From positions 186,001 to 250,000 of the forward strand of contig CAVQDQ010000002.1 of NCBI GenBank assembly GCA_963711315.1: 64,000 nucleotides of DNA, written 5' to 3'. Made by a program: the position numbers and the translations under genes. This DNA comes from PALSA-612 sp963711315 (lineage in GTDB: Bacteria > Actinomycetota > Thermoleophilia > Gaiellales > Gaiellaceae). Position 1 is the first letter of the stretch. Each line of letters starts with the position of its first letter. The notes under the pieces are model-generated. The model saw only the letters and a program-made list of their open reading frames with translations. It was not told where the DNA came from and did no database searches. Of the stretch, positions 27,182 to 38,925 are shown piece after piece.

Positions 27182-30022
27182 TCATGGGCGGCTGCTGGCG
27201 AGCCGGTGCGCAACCGCTGCCGCCTCGCGCCGGTTCGGCGCACCCAGCTTGCGAAGGATGTGCGAGACATGGACGCTCGCCGTCTTGACGCTGATGACGA
27301 GCGTCTCCGCGATCTCGCGATTGGTGTAGCCGCGGGCGACGAGCGTGAGGACCTCCGCCTCACGCGGTGTGAGCCCGAGGATCTCCTCGAAGTCCTGCGT
27401 GCCATGTTCCAACGCGACGTCGGGCGCCGCGAGATCGAGCCGCGCGCGTTGGGCGAGCAGCTCGAGCTCTCCGGCCAGGGGCCTCGCTCCGATTCGAGTC
27501 GCGACGGCGTACGCCGCCTGAGCGGCACACCCGCCTCGGTCCGGGGAGCGCCGGCGGCGACGAGCGCCTCGGCCTCGCGCCAGCGGCAATAGGCCACGAG
27601 AGGCGGACGTTCGAGCCGCTCCCAGAACCTTGCGGCGTTCGACCACAGCTCCAGGTGCGCGACGCCGCGCGCGCGCGCGTACTCGGCCTCGGCCAGCGCC
27701 AGCCAGCCCGCCGCGTTCGGCGTGATCGCCGCGGCGGCGGCGGCGCTGCGAGCGGTGCCGATCAGCTCGCGCGCGCGATCGAGCCAGCCCTCCAGCGCGT
27801 CGGTATCCCGGCGGGCGCGCGCGAGAGCCGCCAGCTCCGCCTGTGCGCGTAGTCCCTTCGCACAGAACCAGACGTGGAGCTGTGCGGCCTGGCGCGAGCT
27901 GCGAACTCGCCAAACCGTCGCGCACTGCCTCGTCGGCCTCCATCCACCGTCGCTCCCACAGGGCCAGCTCTGCACGGAAGACGTCGTAGATCCCCTGCCC
28001 GCGGTCCTCGCGCAACGGTGTCAAGCGCAGCATCGAGGTGTGCCCGCGCGGCCTCGAACTCGCCACGCCCGACCTCGATATCGGCACGCAGCATGAGGAG
28101 CATGTACGGGAAGTTGGCGGTTATGGCACGGAGGGCCGCCGCGCTCATGCTGTCCGCCTTGTCCCATTCGCCGATCGCGAGCAGAGCCTCGATGAGGTTC
28201 GCGCAAAGCACCGTGTTGTCGATCCCGTATCGGCGAACGACGTCGAGCCCTGCCTCTGCCTGACGAGCCGACTCCCCGGGTCTCCCCAGCATCAGCAACA
28301 CATCTGTGAGCGAGACGTGCGCCAGCAGGAGCGCGTAGCGGATCGCCGCTCTCCTCGGCGAGCTCGAGAGCCTGCCGGAGCTGAGCGATGCCCTCGTCGG
28401 CGCTGCCGACATATGCGAGATCCCTGCCTCGGTCCGGAGTGCCTGGACTTCGGCCGTGCGCGCGCCGGCCACGCGGGCGAGTGCGAGCGCTTCCTCCGAG
28501 ATCGGGAGCGACTCGTCGAAGCGCCAGGCCAGCATCAACCCAGTCGCAAGCGCTGCCAAAGCCTGAGCGCGCTCCGCGGATGGCGGCTCGCCGGGACGAG
28601 CTCGACCGCCCGCTCGAACGCGGAAAGGGCAGCGTCGGTCCTTCCGCTTTCGTGCAGGTAGCGACCGAGCCGGTCGTACAGGCGCGCCGCGCGCAGCCGA
28701 TCTCCCTCGTCGACGAGATCGATTGCTCTCTGCGCGAGCTCCACCGCGCGTGGCGCCGCCCCCGTCTGGCTGGCGAGCTCGGCTGCCCAGGAGCAGAGCT
28801 CGGCGAGGTCGAGCCGCGCGAGCTCGGCCGCATCCGGCACGGCATCCCACAATCCCAGCGCCCGCTCGAGGTGCGCGCGAGCCTCCGCGAGCCCAAAAAC
28901 GGCCTGTGCGTGACGCGCCGCTTCGACCGAGGTGACGAGCGCCTCCGCGTCGCGACCTGCGGCCGCCCAGTGGGGCGCGAGCTCCGCCGGTGAGGCAGCC
29001 TCGCTCTCGTGCGAGCTCGTCCGCAAGCTGCGCGTGCAGCTCCTCGCGCTCCCCCGGCAGGATCGTGGCGTAAATCGCCTCCGCGAGAAGCGCGTGGCGG
29101 AAGCGGAAGCTGCCGGTCGCCTGCTCGGCGACCAGCACGCCCTGCGCGACCGCCTGGCGGAGCGACTCCCGCACGTCGCGCTCCGGCGTGCCGTCGTATC
29201 GCGCGGAGCAGCGGGTAGCCGACGTCGCGTCCGGCGGCCGCCGCGAGGCGCAACAGGCTCTGCGTCGGGACGTCGAGCCGGGCCACCCGCTGGAGCAGAA
29301 GGTCACGGAGCCCACCCGGAGCTCGCCGCCATCGTCGGCGGCGGCGAGGAGCTCCTCGGCGAAGAAACGGGTTGCCTTCGGAGCGGGCGACGATCGCAGC
29401 GGTCACGCCGCCGGCAGGGGGCGTCGGCGTGCGCCGCGAGCAAGGCTGCGAGCTCTTCGTGCTCGAGCGGGCCGAGCTCGAGCACGAGAGCCGAGCCCGA
29501 GCGCCGGACGCCGTCGGCAAGCCGAATCACCCGCGCGGCCGACGAGGGCTCGTCGGCGCGGCAGGTCGCGAGCAGTAGAACCGGCCGGTCGTCGATGTTG
29601 TGCGCGAGGAAGACGAAAAGGTCGAGCGTGGACGTATCGGCCCAATGCAGATCCTCGAGCACGAGCAGCACGGGCGTGTCTGAGCTGCACCTCTGCCAGC
29701 AGTGCCAGCGTCTCCTCGAACACCTCGCAGCTGAGAGCGCGGCTGCTCGTCCTTCGCCCTGCCGCGGTCTGCTCCGAGCGGACGGAGGGCCTCGACGAAC
29801 GGCTGGTACGGCAGCTCCGTGCCGACGAGATCGATCGAGCGCCCGAGCAGTACCTCGAAGCCGTCGTCGCGCGCGCGGCTCGCGAGCTCCGTCGCAAGCC
29901 TCGTCTTCCCGATGCCCGCTTCGCCGGCGATGAGGATCGTTGCCCCGCTCCCCGACCGAACGGCCTCGAGCGTTTGCTCGAGCACTCGCGAGCTCGCTGT
30001 CGCGTCCGACGAACGCCCCCAT
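27182..30022 (-). CDS. LuxR-family transcriptional regulator with AAA/STAND ATPase and TPR region (LAL type), multiply frameshifted
   Basis: The start is taken at ATG 30022 (GAFVGRDSELA); GTG 30037 is also possible. Joined frames show Walker A ILIAGEAGIGKTRLATELAS, Walker B VLLVLEDLHWADTSTLDLFV, and VLLLATCRADEPSS. A long helical TPR-like region follows. The C-terminal LuxR helix-turn-helix is LTPREAEVLTLVARGYTNRE with KTASVHVSHILRKLGAPNRR. The length of ~945 codons fits LAL (MalT-like) regulators. Six or more indels are needed, yet both end domains are intact. It is divergent from the alpha/beta hydrolase gene, which is a plausible target. Confidence 0.75.
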
Positions 30023-30244
30023 CGTCCGAGCGGTCACGCAGCCAGTATTGCGCCGCCGGGCCACGCTGGAAGCTGCCTTGAGGAGCGCAGCATCGAAAGA
30101 TAGGCAGGCGGGCGGCGAAAGATAAGGCTTTCTGCCCGATGCGCCCTCGCGCCTCGCGCCGCGACCATCCCGTCCACGACCCAAGGAGGCAAGAGATGGC
30201 GATGGTGACAGCTCGTCGGTGGAAAACAAGGAGCAGACGGGCGG

Positions 30245-31074
30245 ATGAGGAAGCACACGGTGCGCGGAGGCGGCGGGCTACGCCTGCACGTGCGCGAATG
30301 GGGAAGGGAGGACGGTCCGGCGATCCTCTTCATTCACGGGTGGTCGCAGAACCACCTCTGCTGGGCGATGCAGTACGAGAGCGCGCTGACGGACGAGTTC
30401 CGGCTGGTGGCATACGACCTCCGCGGCCACGGCATGTCGGAGGCGCCGCTCGGGCCGGAGCACTACACCGACGCAGGCTCTGGGCCGACGATGTGGCGGC
30501 GATCATGGACGAACTGCGCCTCAAGCGGCCTGTGCTCGTCGGCTGGTCGTACGGCGCGTTCGTCATCTGCGACTACATCCGTGCGTACGGGCAAGATCGG
30601 ATTGCGGCCGTGAACTTCGTCGAGGGCGCGGTCAAAATGGGCGAGGCGGCATTCGGCACGCTGATCGGCCCTGGATTCCTCGACCACTTCGCGGGCGCTA
30701 CCGCCGACGACCTGCCGACGAACATCGGTGCAATGCGTGCGTTCGTCCGGGGCTGTACGGCGAAGCCGCTCTCGGCTGAGGACTTCGAGACGGCGCTGTG
30801 CTGGAACGTCGTCGTGCCGTCGCACGTCCGTGCGAGCCTCGGCGCCCGAGAGCTCGACTGCGACGACGTGCTGCGCACGCTCGAAGTGCCGTTGTTGGTC
30901 ACTCAAGGCCGCGAGGACACGCTCGTGCTGTCGGCCATGGCCGAGCACATCCTCGCTGTCTGCCCGACCGCTGAGGCATCGTGGTACGAAGGCGTCGGTC
31001 ACGTACCGCACCTGGAGGAGCCCGAGCGTTTCAACCGCGAGCTGGCCGAGTTGACCCGGCGCGTCCGAGCCTGA
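30245..31074 (+). CDS. Alpha/beta hydrolase, one frameshift
   Basis: About 275 residues. The oxyanion motif is AILFIHGWSQNHLCW. The strand-helix ADDVAAIMDELRLKRPVLVG leads into the nucleophile elbow GWSYGA (Ser). The acid is in TQGREDTLVL (Asp) and the catalytic His in GVGHVPHLEEPERF. One indel near 30475 joins the frames. It resembles haloperoxidase/esterase-type hydrolases (YDLRGHGMSE motif). The substrate is unknown. The gene lies next to a divergently transcribed LuxR regulator and upstream of a haem peroxidase. Confidence 0.8.
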
Positions 31075-31231
31075 CCACAGGAGGCTCGACGATGACGACT
31101 GACGCGAACGCTTCCAAGGAGGCGGCACGATGACGGGCACGACACGCGACGAACCACGACGAGCAGACATGCCGACTGCCGCTCCACCCGGAATGCAGGG
31201 AAGGGAGGTGGGCGAAGCGAAAGGAGCACGG

Positions 31232-32822
31232 TTGGGGACGAAGAACAGAGGAGGTCGCGAACGACCTATAGCAGGCGTGAGTTCTTGGAAGCGGGCTGGT
31301 GCCGGTGCGGGTGCGGTGGCGCTTTCGGGCGGCGTTGGCGCGGCGATGGCGCCCCGCGCGGTGGCGGACGCGCGGAGCGCGACGGTCGTCGACGAGCCCG
31401 ACAGCTTCGGGCGCATCTTCCCGGAGCTGCCGACCGTTTGCGGGGGCAGAACGAGACGGTCCGAGAACGCGCTGAGGGAGCTCGGCAGGCCGGGAGGGAT
31501 GCTCGATGCGAACGACGATCTGAGCAGCGGGCCGGTGTTGTTGATCACCGACCCGGGTCTGAGCGCAAACAACCCGAACAATCCGAACGCATACGGCAGG
31601 GACGACGTTCTTCGGCCAGTTCGTCGACCACGACATCACATTTGATACGACGTCGCGCCTGGGATTCACCAACAGATCCGGAGGATGCTCGCCGAACTCG
31701 ACGGACGCCTTCGCTCGACCTCGACTCCGTCTACGGGGAGGGGCCGGTCGCGAGCCCGCAGCTCTACGACCCGGCCGACCGCGACAAGTTGCGGGTCGAG
31801 CTTCGGCGGGCCAGTTCGAGGACCTGCCCCGCGAGGATGACGGGACTGGATACGGCGATCCTGCCGGATCCGCGCAACGACGAGAACCTGATCATCGCGG
31901 GCCTGCAATGCGCGTTCATCCAGTTCCACAACAATGCAGTCGATTGGGCGCGTCGAGCACGGTTACGACGGCGAGCTCGACGTTCACGCAAGCGCACGCA
32001 GGCTGACGACCTGGCACTACCAGTGGCTGGTGGTGCACGAGTTCCTGCCGCAGATCGTCGGCCAGGAGATGGTCGACGATGTCCTCAAGAACCACCGCCG
32101 CTTCTACAAGCCGCGCATGCGTCAAGGGCTTCATCCCGGTCGAGTTCCAGGCGGCTGCATACCGGTTCGGTCACGCATGGTGCGCCCGTCCTACCGTGCG
32201 AACCTGCACGGCGACGGCGACGAGCCGTTCTTCGGAATGGTCTTCGATCCCGCCGGCGAGGGCCAGTCGGATCCCATCGACCTGCGCGGGGGGGCCCGCG
32301 CGCCGCGGCGCTTCATCGGCTGGCAGACCTTCTTCGACTTCGGCGACGGGCAACGTGAAGCCGAACAAGCGAATCGACACGAAGATCTCGACGCCGCTGT
32401 TCAATCTTCCGCTCGGGGCGATTGCGAGCCACGACACGCCGGAGGCGCTGCCACAACGCAACCTCTTGCGCCAGCTGACCTGGAGCCTGCCCTCAGGGCA
32501 GGCGGTCGCCGCGGCGATGCGCGTCACGCCGCTTGCGGACGGCGACCTCAGCGAGCTGCATCCTTACGGCTTCCAGTCGAGCACGCCGCTCTGGTACTAC
32601 GTGCTGAAGGAGGCCGAGCTCGTCGAGGACGGGCTCCACCTCGGCCCAGTCGGTGGACGCATCGTCGCGGAGGTGCTGATCGGTCTATTGCAAAGCGACA
32701 CCGGGTCGTACCTGGTGCAGAAGCCGAAATGGACGCCCACGCTCACCTCCGCCGGCGCGTCGTTCCGGATGAAGGACTTCTTGACGTTCGCAGGAGTCGA
32801 TCCCGCAAGTCGAGGACAGTAA
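31232..32822 (+). CDS. Animal-type haem peroxidase with Tat signal, multiply frameshifted
   Basis: AAGGAG precedes a possible TTG start at 31232. Two compensating indels hide a twin-arginine signal: SRREFLEAG in one frame, then AGAGAVALSGGVGAAMAP. The peroxidase domain has the distal haem motif FFGQFVDHDITFD (His and Asp), then LDLDSVYGEG, ILPDPRNDENLIIAGLQCAF with IQFHNNAVD, LTTWHYQWLVVHEFLPQIVG, the proximal histidine region AYRFGHA, and the C-terminal FRMKDFLTFAGV. Exported bacterial animal-type peroxidases can make hypohalous acid or oxidise phenolics. At least five shifts are present. The exact start and signal peptide are uncertain. Confidence 0.75.
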
Positions 32823-32913
32823 CGAAAGGACGGAGCCACCGGAAAGAACGAGTCTCAAGCGGTTGCGTGGACTGGACGACGGGACGCTGCACAGTCTTGG
32901 GAGACTGAGGTTG

Positions 32914-33804
32914 GTGATCCAGCTTCCCGACGTCGTCCGCCAAAAGGCGCTCGCGGTCGGTGCGGATGCGTGGCTCGACGACCTACAGGTGCTCGTCGCA
33001 GAGCTGGAGCAGGAGTGGGGCATCGCGGTCGGCGCCGCCTACAGCGACTCGACCGAGGCCTTCGTCGCGAAGGCGAACTGCGAAGACGGCACTCCAGCCG
33101 TGCTGAAGCTCCTCGTGCCGCGCAGCACTGATGCGGTCCGGAACGAGATCACGGTCCTGCGACTTACGGACGGCGAGGGATGTGCGCGGCTGCTACGTGA
33201 CGACGCCGCGCGCGGTGCACTCTTGCTCGAGCGTCTCGGCCGGCCCCTGTACCAGGTTGGCGTGGCGCTCCGCAGACGGCACGAGATTCTCTGCTCTACG
33301 GCGAGGCGCGTGTGGCGACCTGCGCCCGATTGCGCCCTCCCGACGGGCGCCGAGAAGGGCCGTTGGCTCGCCGACTTCATCACATCGACGTGGGAGGAAC
33401 TAGATCACCCATGCTCCGAACGCGCCATCGATTACGCACTCGCCTGCGCAGAGCGGCGCGTCGCCGCACATCGCGACGACCAGGCTGTCCTGGTTCACGG
33501 CGACGTCCATCAGTGGAATGCATTGGAGGGGCCGGACGGGTTCAAACTCGTCGACCCGGACGGCCTTCTCGCCCAACCGGAGTACGACCTCGGGATCATC
33601 ATGCGAGAGGACCCACTTGACCTCCTCAACGGTGATCCTCATGAACGCGCGCGATGGCTCGCGACACACACCGGTCTCGATGCTACGGCCATCTGGGAGT
33701 GGGGCGTAGTTGAGCGTGTGTCGACCGGGCTGCTCGGCACGAAGGTCGGTCTGCAGCCGATCGGCCGACAAATGCTCGCGACTGCGGATCATGTAGCCCC
33801 GTAA
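32914..33804 (+). CDS. APH(6)-like aminoglycoside/hydroxyurea phosphotransferase family protein
   Basis: The preferred start is GTG 32914 (IQLPDVVRQKALAVGADAW), since the family begins this way; TTG 32863 is upstream in frame. About 296 residues. Visible are AVLKLLVPR (ATP-binding Lys), LLLERLGRPL, EKGRWLADFITSTWEELD, the Brenner catalytic motif VLVHGDVHQWNAL (Asp, Asn) and the metal motif LVDPDG. The whole matches the APH_6_hur family, which includes streptomycin 6-kinase and hydroxyurea phosphotransferase. Chromosomal soil homologues usually have untested substrates, so a resistance role is not shown. Confidence 0.85.
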   Translation: MIQLPDVVRQKALAVGADAWLDDLQVLVAELEQEWGIAVGAAYSDSTEAFVAKANCEDGTPAVLKLLVPRSTDAVRNEITVLRLTDGEGCARLLRDDAARGALLLERLGRPLYQVGVALRRRHEILCSTARRVWRPAPDCALPTGAEKGRWLADFITSTWEELDHPCSERAIDYALACAERRVAAHRDDQAVLVHGDVHQWNALEGPDGFKLVDPDGLLAQPEYDLGIIMREDPLDLLNGDPHERARWLATHTGLDATAIWEWGVVERVSTGLLGTKVGLQPIGRQMLATADHVAP

Positions 33805-33825
33805 GAAAGCCAGGGAACGGGGTTT

Positions 33826-33896
33826 CTAGCCGTCGCTCGCTCTGACCGGATGTTGATGTCGCTGTCCGTCGCGTAGCGATCGATCTCCGCGAGCTC
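33826..33896 (-). pseudogene. 3'-end fragment of a YghZ-like aldo/keto reductase gene (direct repeat of 37908-37979)
   Basis: The minus strand reads ELAEIDRYATDSDINIRSER-ATA-stop, the very C-terminus of the aldo/keto reductase whose intact copy ends EELAEIDRYATDSDINIW at 37908. The two 71-72 base segments are roughly 88% identical and have the same orientation. Nothing of the rest of the gene remains here. The repeats bracket the zinc-ribbon cyclase/ATPase gene and the DCC gene, suggesting insertion or a rearranged duplication. Confidence 0.8.
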
Positions 33897-33936
33897 AAAT
33901 CTGGCCGTTTGGCGGTAAGGGGACTAGGCTTCACAC

Positions 33937-36900
33937 GTGACGCTGTGCGGGAACTGCGGGGCGGAAAGTCCTGCCGGCAAGCGATTCTGCGGTGATTGTG
34001 GAAACCCACTGGTGCTCGTCTGCTCGACGTGTGGGGCGGAGAATCCTCCGGGGAAGGGATTCTGTGGCGATTGCGGGGAGGCACTCGAGGCAGGCCCGCC
34101 GTCAGCCGCCGTCACTCCTGCCTCCACGTCGGCGCCGATCGCCGAGCGCCGCTTGGTCTCCGTGCTCTTTGCCGATCTCGTTGGCTTCACGACCCTTTCC
34201 GAGTCACGCGACTCGGAAGAGGTGCGGGACCTGCTCTCCAAGTACTTCGAACAGTGCCGCCTCTTGTCGAGCGCTACGGGGGAACGATCGAGAAGTTCAT
34301 CGGCGACGCGGTCATGGCCGTCTGGGGCTGGCCCGGTCGCAAAGGAGGACGATGCGGAACGGGCCGTGCGGGCAGCGCTCGATCTCGTCCAAGCGGTCGC
34401 GGAGCTCGGCGCGGAGATCGGCGCGCCCGGAACTCAGGGCGCGGGCAGGGGTGCTCACAGGCGAGGCTGCGGTCATGCCCGGTGGTGTCGAGGAGGGCGA
34501 CGGTTGCGGGCGACCTGGTCAACACCGCCTCTCGCGTCCAGTCGGTCGCGGAGCCCGGGTCGGTGCTCGTCGGCGAGTCGACGAAGCGGGCAACCGAGGC
34601 GGCAATCGCCTACGAGGACGCGGAGCAGCAGGGAGCTAAAGGGCAAGGCGGAGTCGCTGGCGCTCTTCCGCGCGCTGCGGGTGATGGCCGGGCACAGGGC
34701 GCCCTCCGGTCGTCGGTCCTGGAGGCGCCGTTCGTCGGACGCGACCGCGAGCTGCGCCTCGTCAAGGAGCTCTTCCACGGGTCGGCGGATGAGAGGAAGG
34801 CGCAGCTCGTGTCGGTGACGGGTATCGCCGGCATCGGCAAGTCCCGCCTTTCCTGGGAGTTCGAGAAGTACATCGACGGCCTCGCCGAGCGACGTCCATT
34901 GGCATCGCGGCCGCTGCCTCTCGTACGGCGAGGGCGTGGCCTACTGGGCGCTGGCGGAGATGGTGCAGGATGCGCTGCGGCATCGTCGAGGACGAGGAGC
35001 CTTCGTCGGCGCGTGCGAAGCTGCGAGGCGACGATCGAGCTGCACATCCCTGACCTCGATGAGCGCGTTGGGTCGAGCCGCGTCTCGCCCACCTGCTCGG
35101 CCTCGAGGAGGGCGCGCCCGGCGACCAGGAGAACCTCTTCTCCGCCTGGCGGATCCTCTTCGAGCGACTCGCAGAGCATGCGCCGACGATCCTCGTCTTC
35201 GAGGACATGCAGTGGGCGGACGCCGGGCTGCTCGACTTCCTCGAGTACCTCGTCGAGTGGTCGCGCGGCCACCCGCTGTTCGTCCTCGTTCTGACCCGGC
35301 CCGAACTGGCGGACAGGCGGCCGTCCTGGGGCGTCGGCAAGCGGAGCTTCGCCTCGCTGTACCTCGAGCCGCTCTCCCCGGAAGCGATGAGCGAGCTGCT
35401 CGACGGGCCTCGTCCCCGGGCTCCCCGATGAGCTGCGTGAGCGGATCCTCGAGCGGGCCGAGGGTGTGCCGCTGTATGCGGTCGAGACGGTCCGCATGCT
35501 GCTCGACCGGGGCCTGCTCGCGCAGGGAGGGGAACGTCTACCGGCTCACCGGCACCAGTCGAGACGCTCGAGGTACCCGAGACCCTTCACGCGCTCATCG
35601 CTGCCGCGGCTCGACAGCCTGACTCAGGAGGAGCGCAGGCTCGTCCAGAACGGCGCCGTGCTCGGCAAGACGTTCACGAAGCAAGGGCTGGAGGTCGCTC
35701 ACGGGCCTGCCCGGCCGCGGAGCTCGAGCCACTGCTCGCCGGGCTCCTGCGCAAGGAGATCCTCTCGATCCAGGCCGACCCGCGCTCACCCGAGCGCGGC
35801 CAGTACGCGTTCCTGCAGGACATCGTCAAGCACGTCGCCTACGAGACGATCTCGAAGAAGGAGCGCAAGGCCAAGCACCTCGCTGCCGCCGACGTTTCTC
35901 TCGCGTCTGCCCGGAGCGCCGAGGAGGACGAGATCGTCGATGTCGTCGCCACCCATTACCTCGACGCCTACGCGGCGGCGCCCGACGATTCCGATGCCGA
36001 GGAGATCCGCTCCAAGGCTCGCGAGATGCTCGTCCGTGCCGGCGAGCGAGCGGCTTCCCTGGCTGCGACCGCAGAGGCCCAACGCGCGTTCGAGCGGGCG
36101 TTGGAGCTCACCGATGATCCCCTCGTGCAGGCGGAGCTGCACGAGCGGGCGGGCACCATGGCCCGGATCGGCGGCGGGGCGGACGACGCCGCCGCGCACT
36201 ACGAGCGCGCGATCGAGCTCTTCGAGGCGGCGGGGGCCACGCATCCCGCAGCGCGGGTGTCTGCACTGCTGGCCGAGATCATGTGGGACCGGGGACGTCT
36301 GGAACACGCGTTGGACGAGCATGAATGCGTCGTTCGAGGTGCTCTCCCAGGATGAGCCCGACGAGGATCTCGCAGCGCTCGCCAGCCAGCTCGGCCGCTT
36401 CCTCTTCTTCGCCGGCGAACGGGACCTCGCGCTCGAGCGTATCGAGGTCGCGCTGGACCTGGCCGAAGCTCTCTTGCTGCCGGAGATTCTCTCCCAGGCG
36501 CTGAACACGAAGGGCGATGATCCTCGCCGGGCGTGAGCGTCTTCAGGAGGCCTGGCTCTCATCCGGTACGCGCTCGAGGTAGCGCTGGAGCACGAAAGGC
36601 CCTCCGCCGCTCTGCGTGCCCACTTCAACCTCGCCGACGCCCTGATGCGGGCCGACCGCTACGAGGACGCCGCGGACTCCGTTCGTGACGGCCTCGCGCT
36701 CGCGCGCCGGGTCGGAAACCGCTACTGGGAGACGTCGCTGCTCGGCCAGTGCTATCCGTCGTTCGCTCTCGGCCGCTGGGACGAGGTCCTAGCGCTCACA
36801 GCAGCGGCGCCGGAGGAGCAGTGGACCGAGCTCCGAATGCGCCTTCAACATCCTCGCTTCGGTCGGCGTTCTCGTCCACGTCCACCGCGGCTCCTATGAG

Positions 36901-37494
36901 GAGGCGAGCGAGATCCTGGAGACCTTCGCCGAATTCGAGACTTCCTCCGACGTCCAGGAGCAGGCCTCGTTCGCATGCGGGAAGTCGAGTTTGCTCCTGG
37001 CGCGCGGGAACCCCGCCGATGCCCTGCGCTTCGCCGAGGCTGCCTTCGGCGTTCGCGACGTGATGGGTGTCACGATCGAGTATGTGAAGGAAGCATTCGT
37101 GCGTCGCGGTCGAGGCCGCGCTGCAGCTGAACGACATCGCCAAAGCCGAGGAGTTCGTCGCCACCGTCGACGGGCTTCCGCCTGGGCGTTATCCGCAGTT
37201 CCTGCGTGCGCAAGTCGTCGCGCTTCAGGGCCCGGCTCGCGCACGACGAGCGGAAGTCGAAGCGTCACTTCAAGGGAGCCGCGGGCCTGTTCCGCGAGCT
37301 GGCCGTGCCCTTCTACCTGGCGGTGACGCAACTCGAGCACGCGGAGTGGCTCAGTCGCGCAGGGCCGAGCTGAGGAAGCGGAGCCGCTGCTCGCCGAGGC
37401 ACGTGAGATCTTCGAGCGGCTGGGGGCGGACGCCGTGGCTCGAGCGTGTCGGAGGCTATCAGTGCTCGCACGGCCGGCCGAGGCGCCGGTGTAA
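33937..37494 (+). CDS. Zinc-ribbon / class III adenylate cyclase / AAA-TPR signalling protein, multiply frameshifted
   Basis: The GTG start opens two zinc ribbons (CGNCGAESPAGKRFCGDCG, CSTCGAENPPGKGFCGDCG). A class III cyclase follows: SVLFADLVGFTTLSE, then ERYGGTIEKFIGDAVMAVWG, and VAGDLVNTASRVQSVA. Next come an AAA/STAND ATPase with Walker A VTGIAGIGKSRLSWEFEKYI and Walker B ILVFEDMQWADAGLLDFLEY, and a TPR-like C-terminus that ends at 37494. The total is about 1,180 codons with perhaps ten indels. This architecture is common in actinobacterial and rhizobial signalling ATPases. The cyclase metal-binding residues are present. Product and partner are unknown. Confidence 0.75.
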
Positions 37495-37508
37495 GCGCTC
37501 CCGTCGTT

Positions 37509-37911
37509 ATGGTGGGTACGTTTCCGGCCTGGCTCGCCCAGTTCTTCTCTACGACGCGGACTGCAGGCTCTGCCGCTTCGCGGCGCGGGTGGTCGCTCGC
37601 TCGACCGCCGAGGAGCCTCGCTTACTCGGGCTCGAAGACCCCCCGGCTGATCCGGCTGCTCGAGCACGTCTCCGAGGACGAGCGTGGCTCATCGCTGCGG
37701 CTTCTGCTTCCGAACGGCCGCATGCTCTCGGCAGGCGCGGCCACGCTGGGCGTGCTCGAACGGCTGCCGGCAACGCGGCCGCTCGCACGGTCGTTGGCAC
37801 TGCTCCATGCGCAGCCGGCGGTCGAGGCCCTCTATGCCTTGGTCGCTCGCAACAGGGACCAGCCTTGGCCGTCTCGTGCCCGACGGCTCCGCGCCGTGGC
37901 GTTACCCCTAG
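37509..37911 (+). CDS. DCC-family (DUF393) thiol-disulfide oxidoreductase-like protein, frameshifted
   Basis: ATG 37509 is 15 bases after the cyclase stop. Joined frames give RPVLLYDADCRLCRFAARVV, the D-x-x-C-x-x-C motif that defines the DCC family. Then come RLIRLLEHVSEDERGSSLRL with LLPNGRMLSAGAATLGVLER, and the C-terminal PDGSAPWRYP. About 130 residues, normal for the family. DCC proteins have a thioredoxin-like fold, and their physiological role is poorly known. The TAG stop overlaps the convergent stop of the aldo/keto reductase. Confidence 0.7.
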
Positions 37912-38925
37912 CCGTCGCTCGACGCCGACCAGATGTTGATGTCGCTGTCGGTGGCGTAGCGGTCGATCTCGGCGAGCTCTTCGTCAGAGAAGTCGAGGTT
38001 CGCGATCGCACCGAGATTGTCCTCGAGCTGCTGCACGCTCGAGGCGCCGATGAGCGCGGAGGTCACGCGCGGGTCGCGCAGCACCCACGCGATCGCCATC
38101 TGCGCGAGTGACTGGCCGCGCGCCGCTGCGATCTCGTTCAGCGCCCGGATCTTCTCCAACGCCTCCTCGGTCAGGAGGTTCGGCGACAGCGAGCTCGGCC
38201 AGCTCGGCGCGCGAGCCCTCGGGAATGCCGTCCAGGTACTTGTCGGTGAGCATTCCCTGCGCGAGGGGCGAGAACACGATGCAGCCGACGCCGAGCTCGC
38301 CGATCGCATCGACCAGGTCGGGCTCGATCCACCGGTTCAGCATCGAGTACGAGGGCTGGTGGATCGTGAGCGGCGTTCCCAGGTCGCGCAGGATCGCGTA
38401 CGCCTCGCGGGTGCTCTCCGCCGAGTACGACGAGATGCCCACGTAGAGCGCTTTGCCCTGGCGTACCGCCGTGTCGAGCGCTCCCATCGTCTCCTCGAGC
38501 GGTGTCTCGGGGTCGAAGCGATGCGAGTAGAAGATGTCGACGTAGTCGAGGCCCATGCGCGCGAGGCTCTGGTCGAGGCTCGCGAGCAGGTACTTGCGGG
38601 AGCCCCATTCCCCGTAGGGGCCCGGCCACATGTCGTACCCGGCCTTCGTCGACACTACGAGCTCGTCGCGGTACGGCCGCAGGTCCTTGCGCATGAGCGT
38701 TCCGAAGTTCTCCTCGGCCGAGCCGTAGGGAGGCCCGTAGTTGTTGGCGAGGTCGAAGTGCGTGATCCCGAGATCGAACGCCCGTCGCACGATGGCGCGG
38801 CTCGTCTCGAGTGGCCGATCGTGGCCGAAGTTCCACCAGAGCCCGAGCGAGATCGCGGGGAGCTTCAGGCCGCTCCGACCGCAGCGCCTGTAGAGCATGC
38901 GCTCGTAACGGTCAGCGGCCGGCAC
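37908..38925 (-). CDS. gpr: Aldo/keto reductase, YghZ/Gpr type (L-glyceraldehyde 3-phosphate reductase-like), one frameshift
   Basis: The GTG 38925 start leads to ADRYERMLYRRCGRSGLKLP, AISLGLWWNFGHDRPLETSR, GITHFDLANNYGPPYGSAEE (catalytic Asp, Tyr), STKAGYDMWPGPYGEWGSRK (Lys) and DYVDIFYSHRFDPETPLEET (His). After an indel near 38190 it ends SLAQMAIAWVLRDPRVTSAL with IGASSVQQLEDN. These blocks follow the E. coli YghZ layout very closely. The family reduces methylglyoxal, L-glyceraldehyde 3-phosphate and other aldehydes with NADPH. A fragment of its 3' end is repeated at 33826-33896. Confidence 0.87.

Noticed and set aside
32914..33804. Streptomycin-resistance gene
   Set aside because: Family membership is clear, but chromosomal soil APH(6)-like kinases often act on other substrates, and there is no mobile or resistance context.
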